Source: Schizochytrium sp. CCTCC M209059 (lineage: Eukaryota > Sar > Bigyra > Thraustochytrida > Thraustochytriidae). Taken from it: a stretch of 64,000 bases of DNA. Positions 32,901 to 39,400 of the stretch are shown in pieces; the stretch's first letter is position 1, and each line of letters begins with the position of its first letter. The DNA is taken from assembly GCA_000818945.1 (NCBI GenBank), contig KN805377.1, forward strand, positions 433,017 through 497,016, given 5' to 3'. The notes under the pieces are model-generated. The model searched no databases, was not told the origin of the DNA, and saw only the letters and a list, made by a program, of their open reading frames with translations. The translations under genes were made by a program, and so were the position numbers.

Positions 32901-33899
32901 ATCGATGATGAAGAGGCGCGATGAGGCTGTGTTGACGCACATGGTGCGCAGACACAAAAGCGCGGTGCGCAATAGAGGATGTAGGATGAAGAGATTCTCA
33001 GTGAGGCTTGCCTTTGCAGCGTTCGTTTTGCGAGCGCGAACGTTACGTTTCCAGTCCTTGAAGGATTTCCAGATGCGATATTTACGGAAAAAGTCGATGC
33101 GGTTGATCTGCGAAAAAAGATAGAACTCACGTTCAAACTGATGCATCGAGACGAAGTCGGTGCTGCCATTGGGGTAGTGCACGGTGACACCGTTGCTCGA
33201 GACAATAAAAAATTCTTGACCCGAGCCTCCGAGATCTCCTTTGGTCTTGGACATGGTCAGGTCGTACGCCGTTCCGCCTGGCTTGCGTACCAGGTACAAG
33301 AATGACTTTTCGTCCAAGAGTGCAGCACACTGGGGCTCTTGCGCAATCATGCGCTCCGTAAAGCTCTCGTGATGAATTCTGTATCTCCGCTGTCGCGCGA
33401 GCTCGCTTGTAAGCATGGCGACGCTTTGTGCCTCTCCTTGACGATGAATCTCCTCGTCATCGAGCTCTTCTTGCGTATTTAAAGTAGCTGGCGGGTCTAC
33501 TGGCGCCTCGATTCGTGTAGCGTCAGACGGTTCCCGTAGCGCACGATTTCGGAAAGGAAATACGGGGCTTTTCGTACCTACGGATGCTTGTGATTTTTCG
33601 TGCGCTGGAGGACGCGGGGAGAGCTGACCCTGGAGCGAAGCGTCCCGAGAGGCCACGGCTCGACGCATTCCGCCCAGCCCTGCATACAGACGTCGCTCGA
33701 GTCCTGCGCGTTTTGGTGACGCTGCAACTTTGGCTGCAAGGTCCTCAGGTCGTGGACTCGCCTTGATGTCGTCGTCCAAAGCACGCGTCGTCGACGCTGG
33801 CAGCCTGATGCCATCTCCTTTCGCTTTATCGGCCTTCTTTTGCAGGCTTGCGAGAAGGTTCGTCGTTCTGGACGTCTTTTGCTCTTCCTGAGCGTCCAT
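20931..33899 (-). CDS. Axonemal dynein heavy chain, single-headed inner-arm type
   Basis: The protein has 4322 residues in one uninterrupted frame ending at TAA. The frame is open to a GTG at 33956, but the first ATG is 33899 (MDAQEEQKTSRT), which I use. Dynein heavy chains are the ATP-driven microtubule motors of cilia. Landmarks: tail with WKSFKDWKRNVRARK near residue 280; linker around residues 1000-1300; AAA1 P-loop GPAGTGKTE near 1503 with DEFNRI; AAA2 GPTGGGKST near 1785 with FDGPIDALW; AAA3 GVTGTGKT near 2168 with DDVNMP; AAA4 GVGGSGKQS near 2578. The stalk coiled coil runs about 2820-3100 with the microtubule-binding region near 2930-3010. AAA5, AAA6 and a C-terminal domain follow. 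The short tail (AAA1 at about 1500, against roughly 1850-1950 in outer-arm chains) points to the DNAH1/3/6/7/12/14 group. I could not fix the exact orthologue. All four nucleotide sites look intact. It implies a flagellated stage. Confidence 0.97.
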   Translation of the reverse strand: MDAQEEQKTSRTTNLLASLQKKADKAKGDGIRLPASTTRALDDDIKASPRPEDLAAKVAASPKRAGLERRLYAGLGGMRRAVASRDASLQGQLSPRPPAHEKSQASVGTKSPVFPFRNRALREPSDATRIEAPVDPPATLNTQEELDDEEIHRQGEAQSVAMLTSELARQRRYRIHHESFTERMIAQEPQCAALLDEKSFLYLVRKPGGTAYDLTMSKTKGDLGGSGQEFFIVSSNGVTVHYPNGSTDFVSMHQFEREFYLFSQINRIDFFRKYRIWKSFKDWKRNVRARKTNAAKASLTENLFILHPLLRTALLCLRTMCVNTASSRLFIIDSTRTYALEEFTETQHLQRELAREQLERFSDEVRQLVVATCDSALRNFLEESGFARQFSSNASAEEKAATAAAAAAAADSGRRIRAITFTERAAMRTQCRKLTKYIRLVDFLVIDTFLTLAITSTAELLSLISDKQRSQDASAVSRAKPSADRPLLKDAATTQAETLALHAKQPSSSSTTQGPRPIFIVRMDASVPIEELEVRLTLQEEGDTLAKSGVAFFPTAEEFRAETESIIFDTLKVVTDPERLLTHPDLALYAQPSMDESGTAGDSLDLEMMIVEGVQFQTMVEDIGECLRRAFDEADTFCKSFIPFAKAFVENEQLYARLSLEHYENEPLEVFQEMLSKYTAQQSAFEVMPTSSDVGIVCVDSEALKTRFVPSPVRCLRKIRELVPQVLRAKTQQNLSEMRHRNDILSQEAYSVEGFVEQLSFLKELGENIDAVDASFGFAVKLHALCQDFHVPMEEEDNTSIYMLKETNKALHGSIHTAESAVGANTTRFAKELEEKIPRLHTKVSSLRAVLSNVIIFDPATPFKEVIDFLEDAEKQYGEIQTEREKFTRFQKTLGVAVSTYDELDEVKQDLAIKLKLWRAFRDWDSLSTSWCRTIFEEVDAAAILLEVEKYLKTALQAERGLPGNLVAPTLRERVSDFKRTMPVVTALRCPALQDRHWDTIHRVLGYEVQGVEGLRLGHLIERRAMDHGEVLEQIAVEAVQEDVLVGMLVKVTNKWKTADFTVLQYKDTKDKIIGGVDDVIVDLDDSLVTINTILGSRYVKPIRSQVDEWRNKLVLFQETFEEWLLCQRNWMYLESIFSAPDIQRQLPQESKLFAKIDASFRENMRRMADDPNCIKSCTRPGLRETLQKHNANLEKIQKSLEDYLETKRAAFARFYFLSNDELLEILAQTKDPQAVQPHLRKCFDALVALDFGDQPKSIDIKAMVSPEDERIELGKNLKARGNVEDWLTAVEKDMKLSLHKLMKVGLEDYFERSRIDWVRAHPGQIVATVAQIAWVLGTEATLRNVQAAAAAGADGTATREPSFVDNHFQEDVQTLDAWYRRNVAELDRLTMLVRSDLTKRERKIIVALVTTDVHARDIVETLRDEQVDSLNNFTWQQQLRYYWQKEDIDDCVVRQSSSVIRYAYEYEGCTSRLVITPLTDRCWMTLTGALQLKLGGSPSGPAGTGKTESSKDLAKALGIQCIVYNCSDQIDYKMMAKLFSGLAQAGCWTCLDEFNRIDIEVLSVVAQQLLTLRQGRLAGFDSIAFEGRQIELQEHHVIITMNPGYAGRTELPDNLKVLFRPVSMMVPDYSLIAEIMLFAEGFSDAKTLSRKMTKMYMLSSEQLSQQCHYDYGLRAVKSVLVMAGGLKRGNPHLSEDVVLIRAMRDSNLPKFLRQDVPLFFGILADLFPGVTVPYQDTGDLREMVESVLASETLQCVNAFVGKIIQLYETMNVRFGITIVGPTGGGKSTAYKTLAEALTRLYAQQHATGIADDDIPYRTVHQQVLNPKCITMGELYGEFNELTQEWTDGLASSIMRAQVASETDDSKWIVFDGPIDALWIENMNTVLDDNMTLCLANGERIKLKAVMKCVFEVQDLEVASPATVSRLGVLYMTPDDLGWLPYVQTWAKRDMRVRFGVYADDITSRLLDCVSGVFAEGLEYVQRHCSEPISTCGVQAAASFCKIFEALWGSSPVLSSLDADSSSLASGQQREKKESKDKQPAQEKQAITEERILRLVDKIFAFAVTWSLGGPIKAADREGFDEWSRTAFERAALSMMGLSAKGQIFDYFVDLREEELRRWNEVVPQFEYSTRVPFSQLVVPTMDTVRFSYVAEKLLAIRRPCFLTGVTGTGKTVLLQSLLRELAQVSNDDSSNNMSDAARKAAQEQEVRDSRLGISRVKPVMPILLGFSAQTASKVTQMSIESKLEKKRKTLLGAPAGQSAIICVDDVNMPTVEEYGAQPPIELLRQFLDFGGFYDREKLFFKEIEDTVLTVAAAPPGGGRNVVTPRFVRHFSVLCMPPASEASMMVMFTGILAGYLANGFAPDVRALAPVVVQSTIDVYERMCKEMLPTPSKSHYTFNLRDLSKVVQGILMIQPQRCAGPDTLTRLWVHESMRVFHDRLINSSDKLWFTELALELLRRNFKVQWSAEEVFGSDEATSGTSAAKPPLLFVDFLRGIADETEEEEDESEDDANRVDPRPYEEAQSIAQVAKVLEDALDDYNISFPSKMNLVFFRDAMEHIARIARILRQKRGNAMLVGVGGSGKQSLSRLAMFMSGMKCFQIEITKGYGPTEFREDLKRMMISAGVAGRKVGFLFTDSQIIVDDFLEDVNNILNSGEVPNLFPQDEMDRIVADMGAVVKRLGIPESRDNCKQVFVNRVRDNLHVVLCMSPVGNALRVWCRQFPSLINCCTIDWFLEWPQSALNSVAERFLAKLELPSEECREALVSACAVVHTSIATSAERFLEELNRTVYTTPKSYLDLIELYMSMLHDKRGELTLARDRLSNGIIKLEETNEMVQNLKQELNELMPVLEEKSKDAEVLLKQVAQEQAEASVVKAKVATEENEVNAKATQVAEVQADAQRDLDKAMPALEAAIGALDALDKKDITEIKNFIKPPAAVQTVMEAVNVLLGEKPDWDTAKKVMSDTKFMDNLKGYDKDNIPAATLKKLKKYVEDPMMAVDNVAKVSKAATSLCMWVHAMDVYSVVAKEVGPKRQRLQEMNETLAEANAVLAEKRAALQEVVDKVNALQATCDATLAEKNRLAEEAEQTQARLERAEKLTSGLASEGVRWRESVVVINAQVEELVGDVFLAAACVSYYGAFTGAYRDELVALWQDSVRGLHIPCSGSFNLVDTIGSAVLVREWQLCSLPTDEVSTNNALLATYGKRWPLMIDPQMQANRWIKQKEAKNRLECVKMSDADLLRALEGAVRNGRPLLVEDLGEQIDPGLEPILQKAIFRQNGRTLVRIGDADVDYDANFKFYMTTKLANPHYLPEVCIKVTIINFTVTMDGLEDQLLGLVVRKEKPEIEDRKNRLLMSMAADQKQLKDIESKILRMLSESKGDILDDEELINTLADSKTTSAIISERVAESEKTNAEVNRMRNSYRAVARRGSILYFVVADLAQIDSMYAYSLEYFQKLFSRSIDDSAPSMDPKTRLKNIMTYQNEFVFKNICRGLFETHKLLFAFLITVRIMRFETKRISELEWTLFLRGPAALVSANPSVAKEPVGGLPDRYPLVAYQTLAVLSEAQPAIFGGLHTFILDHWDSSWAAWAACDCPQDEDLPLDEFRPTFVEDVESDEIEATSSAASDAAPTPRGLSSFHKLLVIKSFREEKTVFSIRHFVHAELGASFVHSPGTSMEDISADMDQKTPCIFVLSQGADPTSILLRFADKCGYTERLHVISLGQGQGAKAETLIANATRTGDWVLLQNCHLAKSWMPTLEEIITGFNEPAKREATEANLNGEDSEMAATGGGGGGGAGGGPRRISGDMIHQDFRLFLTSFPAPYFPVSVLQNGLKLTNEPPKGLRANIFRSFDTVLQEDVLDSCPARPEDFRKLLFGLCFFHGVIQERRKFGPLGWNIRYDFDDSDLECSTQGLARFLNEQDEIPWDALRYVTGQINYGGRVTDEWDRRCLLSILGRFYTPGILEDGYTFSRSGRYFAPSDTDMAGYRSYVTDLPDIEDPEVFGMHDNANTTFELKESTTMVGAVISIEPRASGSGSGSTPDEIVEALALKMQESLPEMLDVETEAGPRTFVMNEESGLYDPLATFLQQEIAKFNNLLERLSSSMQELVRAIKGFVVMSSDLDKMYTSFLNNAVPALWAQVSYPSLRPLSSWFEDLQTRVAFLREWLRHGEPVVFPLPAFFFPQGFMTGILQTHARKHKVAINSLSFDFSVFRCEEEEIVERPSNGVVVSGLHMEGARWDVASHAIQDSGPGEMYSSMRPIHFLPVEDFKPDPALYACPVYKTSTRAGALSTTGMSTNFVLPIYLPTEADPHFWIWRGVAMLCNLND

Positions 33900-34674
33900 G
33901 TTGCACGCGTAGCAACGACGGCGGCGACGATAACGATGGCGACGGCAAGCTGCCACGGCGCTCGCGCTGCACGCGTCCCGGTCCGTGCGCAGCGCCTACC
34001 GCCGCGCGTCCGGACCTGCTGAGGTTTTTGCGCGCCCCTCGCGTGTCTTTTCCTCTCCCCTCGTTTCACTTTCTTACGAGCCGTGTGCGTGTGTGAGTGT
34101 GCGAAAGCTAGGCCCCGCCGTTCGCTTGTGCTTGCTTACCCGCCTGCCAGACTTGGTGCCTTGCCAGATATCAACTGTCTTATAGAGATCACTCGCAAGC
34201 CAAATGGCATGCGTGTCGCTTCCCCTTTGTCCCGACCGGTGGCCGCTAGCTAGCGGTCGATTCGCCAGCCAGGCCAGGCCATATCAGGCAGTCCGAGTCA
34301 GGCGCCAGTCACCCATCCCTTCCCTGGCGAGTATAATACCCAGCAACACAACCTACGTGCTCCACAGGGTGAAAATCGTAACGGCCATCTTGTGCCCCGC
34401 ATTCCCCGGTCGCGGGAGACCTTGATCCGGGCAGAGACGCTCCGCGTCGCAGCCGCAGTCGAGACCAAGCGCAGATCATCCATCCCGAGTCGCGGCGCCC
34501 GAGGGTGAGGAAACGCGAGGCGGGAGCGACCACGCCTCTGCGCGAGGGTCAGACGAGCGCGCGGAGCCTTGGCGGGCTCGCTGCCCAGCTAGATCGCGAC
34601 AGGCGTGTCGCCAGCGGCTCGGCGCTCACTTGCTGCGCGCAAGCTGAAACGAGAGTGCTTGATATACAATGCAG
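33900..34674. promoter_or_regulatory. Divergent promoter region, dynein heavy chain / MDR oxidoreductase
   Basis: This 775-base region separates the two divergently transcribed ATGs. A TATAATA string sits at 34332-34338, about 340 bases before the oxidoreductase ATGs. No obvious TATA element was seen facing the dynein gene. The sequence otherwise has no gene I can support. Confidence 0.45.
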
Positions 34675-34830
34675 ATGGTGAAGATCTTGGACGCGGAAGA
34701 TGACGAGCTGGCGCCGAAGGGCGAGGCTTCTGGCGCAGCAGGCGCAGCAGAACCTCATCGACGGAGTGGACGAAGGACGCGAGGCGAAACGTGTGTCGGC
34801 GACAGCGGGCACGACGCCGTTGAGACGTAG
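34675..34830 (+). other. 51-codon upstream ORF overlapping the oxidoreductase start
   Basis: ATG 34675 (context CAGATGG) opens MVKILDAEDDELAPKGEASG and runs to TAG at 34828-34830, in a different frame from the oxidoreductase. If the mRNA starts upstream, ribosomes would meet this ATG first. That would favour initiation at the later oxidoreductase ATGs at 34868 or 34955. Confidence 0.4.
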
Positions 34831-35965
34831 AGCACTGCACGCAAAAGCCGAGGTGCGAGTCTGTGTGATGCAACACGCGCTCGCAAGGTGGAGAAGCAGC
34901 GTCGCGACGAGCGTACGCGCGGAAAGCACCTGGTCGAGGAGAGGATTGGGAACGATGGCGAAGGGCACGGCCTCGCGCCTTGTCAAATTCGATGAGGACC
35001 CAAAGAAGGCGGTCCAGTTTGATGAGAATGTAGAGTGGGACGCCCCGAGAGACGATGAGGTGCTCATCAAGGTCGTTGCCGCAGGCATCAACATGGCAGA
35101 TGTGAAGCAGGCCGGCGGACTCATGCCCTTCGTCAAGACGCCAATCATTACCGGACGTGACTATTGCGGCGTGGTTGAGGAGGGACCGAGCGACCTGATT
35201 GGCAAGCATGTTTTCGGCACGGGCGGCCCGCTTGGATACCTTTGCGACGGTTCGCACGCGCAATACCTCAAGATCCCCGTTGCCGATGTGGCGCTCAAGC
35301 CTGACGCGCTAACCCCGGAACAAGCCGGGACACTTGGCGTACCTTTTTTCACCGCGTACCTGGCAGTGGTCACGCAGGGTCGGGTCAAAGAAGGAGAGGT
35401 CGTGGCTGTGCCCGGCGCCACTGGATTTGTGGGCCGCTCTGCGCTTATGATTGCAAAATCGATGGGCGCGACCACAATTGCCATGACGCGTCGTGACATT
35501 GGCGACTCTCTGCCATACGCTGACCACGTCCTTTGCACCAAAGATCTCGAAGAAGATGATATTTTGGCCAAGCTTCGCGAGCTTGGTCGCCCCGTTCAGA
35601 TGGGCGTTGATCTTTTTGTGGACACGGTGGGCGGAGACATGTGTTCACTTGGAATTGCCGCCATCGGCAAGTTTGGTCGTGTCTGCACAATGGCGGCCCC
35701 GAGTCCAGCTGCAATGTCCTCGTTCTCCACCTTTGAGTTCTACCGCAAGCAGGGCACCATTTCGGGCGTTAATACCTTGATGGTTGCGGACGGCATTTGT
35801 GGCACGGTCATGCGCGATCTTTCAGCTCTCTTTGATCAGGGCAAGCTCGAGCCTCTTCCTGTCGCCGAGCAAACGTTTGCTCTCAAGGACTATGCCGAGG
35901 CGCTTGCACTCGTCGGCAGTGGCAAGATCCGCGACCGCGTTGCCTTGCTGCCATGGAAGGAGTAG
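34700..35965 (+). CDS. Zinc-free MDR family oxidoreductase (quinone reductase-like)
   Basis: The frame has 421 residues from ATG 34700 and ends at TAG. The last 330 residues match the medium-chain dehydrogenase/reductase fold. The N-terminal GroES-like part has EVLIKVVAAGINMADVKQ and GRDYCGVVEEG; the Rossmann dinucleotide loop is VPGATGFVGRSALMIAKSMGA near residue 240. The GHE and four-Cys zinc signatures are absent, as in NAD(P)H:quinone oxidoreductases. The first 85 residues are Arg-rich. Internal ATGs at 34868 (MQHALARWRSSVATSVRA, a good mitochondrial presequence) and 34955 (MAKGTASRL, direct start of the enzyme) are credible alternatives. I expect a mitochondrial NADPH-dependent reductase of quinones or reactive carbonyls. 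Substrate is not deducible. Family secure, start uncertain. Confidence 0.9.
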   Translation: MTSWRRRARLLAQQAQQNLIDGVDEGREAKRVSATAGTTPLRRRALHAKAEVRVCVMQHALARWRSSVATSVRAESTWSRRGLGTMAKGTASRLVKFDEDPKKAVQFDENVEWDAPRDDEVLIKVVAAGINMADVKQAGGLMPFVKTPIITGRDYCGVVEEGPSDLIGKHVFGTGGPLGYLCDGSHAQYLKIPVADVALKPDALTPEQAGTLGVPFFTAYLAVVTQGRVKEGEVVAVPGATGFVGRSALMIAKSMGATTIAMTRRDIGDSLPYADHVLCTKDLEEDDILAKLRELGRPVQMGVDLFVDTVGGDMCSLGIAAIGKFGRVCTMAAPSPAAMSSFSTFEFYRKQGTISGVNTLMVADGICGTVMRDLSALFDQGKLEPLPVAEQTFALKDYAEALALVGSGKIRDRVALLPWKE

Positions 35966-35992
35966 ATCATCAAAAAAGTAAACAACGGAATA

Positions 35993-36053
35993 TCATCTCA
36001 TCTCATCTCATCTCATCTCATCTCATCTCATCTCATCTCATCTCATCTCATCA
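35993..36053. repeat. (TCATC)12 pentanucleotide array
   Basis: About twelve near-perfect TCATC units start 28 bases after the oxidoreductase stop, so they are probably in its 3' UTR. Confidence 0.97.
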
Positions 36054-36246
36054 CATTGAATCGCACCACATCGCATCCGGTTCGTTCCTGTCTTGCGCCA
36101 TCAATACGAACTGCAGCGGCTCTGAGGAATTCGACAACCAGCGGCGATGTACGTATACGTACTAGTAATTAAAAGTAAGGAAGCAAGGAAGGAAGGTGTG
36201 CACTCCTCTGAGTGGGACGCCCGTCCGTTGAGCGGCCTTGTAAAAC

Positions 36247-36252
36247 AATAAA
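36247..36252 (+). terminator. Candidate poly(A) signal AATAAA
   Basis: It lies 282 bases after the oxidoreductase stop and 168 bases before the giant gene's ATG. The placement is plausible, but poly(A) signal use in this organism is not known. Confidence 0.3.
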
Positions 36253-36419
36253 GTTTGGGACTCGCGACCCAGGGCCAGCTAGCTTTCTGCCGTGCCGCGC
36301 GTGGGGGCGCGTGGCCTGGCCTTGTGCTAACTAGTTGTCGGCAGACCTGCCTCCTCGCGTCTTTGGCTGCTTCGTCGCTGCTCGGGCGAGGCTGACTGTT
36401 TTCCAAGCTGCGAGCGAGC

Positions 36420-39400
36420 ATGGCCCAGATGACAACGACCACGATGGCAGAGGAGTCGTCGCTGCCGCTGCCACCTCGGCAAACGGCGACGAGGACGCGA
36501 ATGAGAACACGCACGACGCTGCGCGAGCAAAACTATGCCCACAAGCGGTCGATCCGAAAGACGAATCGACCCAAAAGGCAGGGTATCCGCGTCTTCTCAA
36601 TCCCGACGGTTGGCCTCATCATCGCTGTCCTGGCAGTCATTGCGACGTCTGCCTCGGGCCTCAGCGTACGCGTTCCAGGGCAGGATAATGCATTACAGAC
36701 CAATACAAACACGGAGCTCTTAATGACCGACATTGCCATCGAGCGGCACATTGAAAACGAGGCAGCGCCGTGGGAGCCCCTTGCAAAGGTGCAATTATCC
36801 TCCGAAAATGGTGGGAGCTTTCTTCTACGGTGCCGCGATCACATCATCCCCACCACAAATCTTTCTACCTTTGCCGCGCTTGCAATATGGAATCGCAACA
36901 TTTCTTTTGCCGGAAAGGTTGACAACATCAATGCAGCGTTGCATTGTCTTTTTTATCGCTCTGCAAACGACTTTAGCGGTAACGAGACGGTTCACATTGC
37001 TGTTGAACTCGCTGATGCGCAGCACACCGCTCATGTTCCTATTCGAGTAGCGCCTGCAGACGAGCTGTCTCGCCCACGTCTCAACCTGGCCATTGCAAGG
37101 CTCTCGGGAGGAATCACTGAAGATCCTCGTGACGCCTTTCCTCTGGGAGAGCGCCTCGGCTCGCGAATTATCGATCCTCTGCAAGCCAGCTTGGGAATAG
37201 AAATCTCGTCCATTGCGAATGCCGTGCTGGAGATGCCAGGCTACGCTCGTACTGGCCTCACTGCGGCACAAGCCCAAGCTGCCCTTGATGCATTGACATA
37301 TTTGCCGTCAGTCAACTTTTTTGGACAGGACGTGGTGTCGATTCGAGTCGTCAATGAAGACACGAATGCATCAGACGCCAAACATCTCATTGTGGACGTT
37401 CGCGCTGTAAATGATGCTCCAACGCTCTCCCTTGGCGATGCAATACGGAACATGACGCTTCGGGCTGGCGTCGCAACACCTTTACGCACTCTGCCAGAAA
37501 ACCAGGCCGGTGTGGTGATTGCGGATATTGATGCAACACCGGGCGAGCGTTTTCGTTGCGGTATCCGCGCTCCTCCGGGGGTTCTGCAAATTGCCCGCCA
37601 TGCGGGAGTCCACGTGTCTACCACTGCAAACGTCATGGGCACTTCAGATGTAGAGACTATCCTTCAAGGGACCCTTCCTGCACTCCATGCAGCCCTTCGG
37701 AACATTGTGCTTGCGCCGTCATCTGACGCAGAGTTAACAATGTGGTTCTGGGCCATGGATGCATCCGAATCACGTTCTGAGATTCACAAGCTCACTCTCC
37801 AAGTACAGTCTGCACCATTGCAGGCCCTCTTCGAGCGCCCTGCGCAAGCACCGATCACCTTTGACATCTCGCAAGGGACGAGCTTTCAACTTTCCGCCCT
37901 TGAGGTCATTCTCTCGGACAACAGCGATTCGGTTCACGCCGAGCGTAATATCACCACGGTGATCTCGCTCGCTCTTACGATTGATCCCGCTGCAGGTTTC
38001 ATCGATGTCATTTCTGGCGAGCAAATTCCTTACTGGGTAGCTCGGCAAGGGCTTGGGACGGCCCAAATTCATCTGCAAGGATCGCCTGCAGAACTTTCTA
38101 CTGCATTGACACGCCTTGAGCTCAAAATGGACGATGCATGGGAAAGCTCGACACAAAGGGGGGCGGTCACGCTTACCTTGCACGCCTCTGCTGCAAGTGA
38201 GGACCTAGCGTCCTCCTCCTCTTTGTTGTCATCGTCATCACCGAGTGTCCTCATTGTCCAGCTTTTTGTGATTCCTCGGCAAACACTGCCCGTGCTCGAA
38301 TTTGTAGAACCCTCGGGACAAGATCGCACAGTCCGACTTGGTGGACCACCCGTGTATCTTCCATTTCGTGCATCGTTTTCCACATATGCAAGCTCCTCGA
38401 CCGCAGAGGCCCACATTCGCACATTGTCGCAAAACAACATTTGTGGGTCATCTCAGCTCGCCATTGAACCCAAGGGCTTGCACGTTGAAAGTTCGGGGAA
38501 TGATCTTATCCTCCGCGGCGAGGCAGAAAGGGTTTCAAAGGCTCTTCTTCATCTCGTCTTTGCCCCAAGCACTTCAAAAGAATGCTCGAATGGAATTTTG
38601 CCTCAACAGATCGCTGTCGTGGTTCATCTTGTGCAACAACCTTTTAAGTCTTCACGCGTGACAATTCCTGTGCTTGTCAAGTCTGCAGAATTTGCGCTGG
38701 GATTCGTGCTGGGCTCAACGAGTCCTCTAAAGGTTCGCACCGCTGATGAATCTGGAGAGCAGTCGGCGGTACGCTTCACACCTGATGTGCTGCGTCTCGA
38801 GAATCTTGTTCAACAGGCAGAGACTCCTTCGATTGGATCCCAGGCGTACACGCTCTGGGTTCAAGCACGAATTGGGTCGTTCACTCTGGCAGAACAAGTT
38901 CACAAGGACGTTACCGCAATCTTTAGCGACCAAGGCCGCTCGCTCGTTTTAAAAAGTGTTGACCTGAGTAAGCTCCGCACCACTCTCTCTCAGGTAGTTT
39001 ACACGCCATTTCCGGCCACACAAGGTCTTGAGGTCATTCTCGTGGAACTCCACGTTGTTCAAAGTGGAAGGACCACGAGCTCACGCGCGTGCGAGGCAAT
39101 CATTAATATCGAGGTGGAGCGTGGGGATACCACTTTCGAAATCGGATGGACTCCATCCAATCCGCAAGAGCTGAGTCTTTTGACGCGCGAGTCTCCCAAG
39201 GCTCCAAGAGTCTATGAAGCTGGCCTACAGGGCATTGAGTTTCGGACGTCAAAATCGCATGCAAACCCTTTGCTTGTCGAGATCTCTCCAGCTAGCGAGA
39301 GCATCGTTGCGACGAATTTTCATATTGATCAAGACGCTCAGCTCGGGCTCTCCTTGTTATCTCCAAGTATTGTGCATGGTCCTCTCGACGAAATTTTGCT

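Larger units (their letters stand above)
35966..36419. other. Spacer between oxidoreductase and giant gene
   Basis: A 454-base tandem spacer. It holds the TCATC array, a candidate AATAAA, and the presumed promoter of the giant gene, for which I see no clear TATA element. Confidence 0.6.

Noticed and set aside
33900..33956. Nineteen-codon Arg-rich N-terminal extension of the dynein
   Set aside because: It begins at GTG; the ATG at 33899 gives a normal start, so the extension is treated as noncoding.
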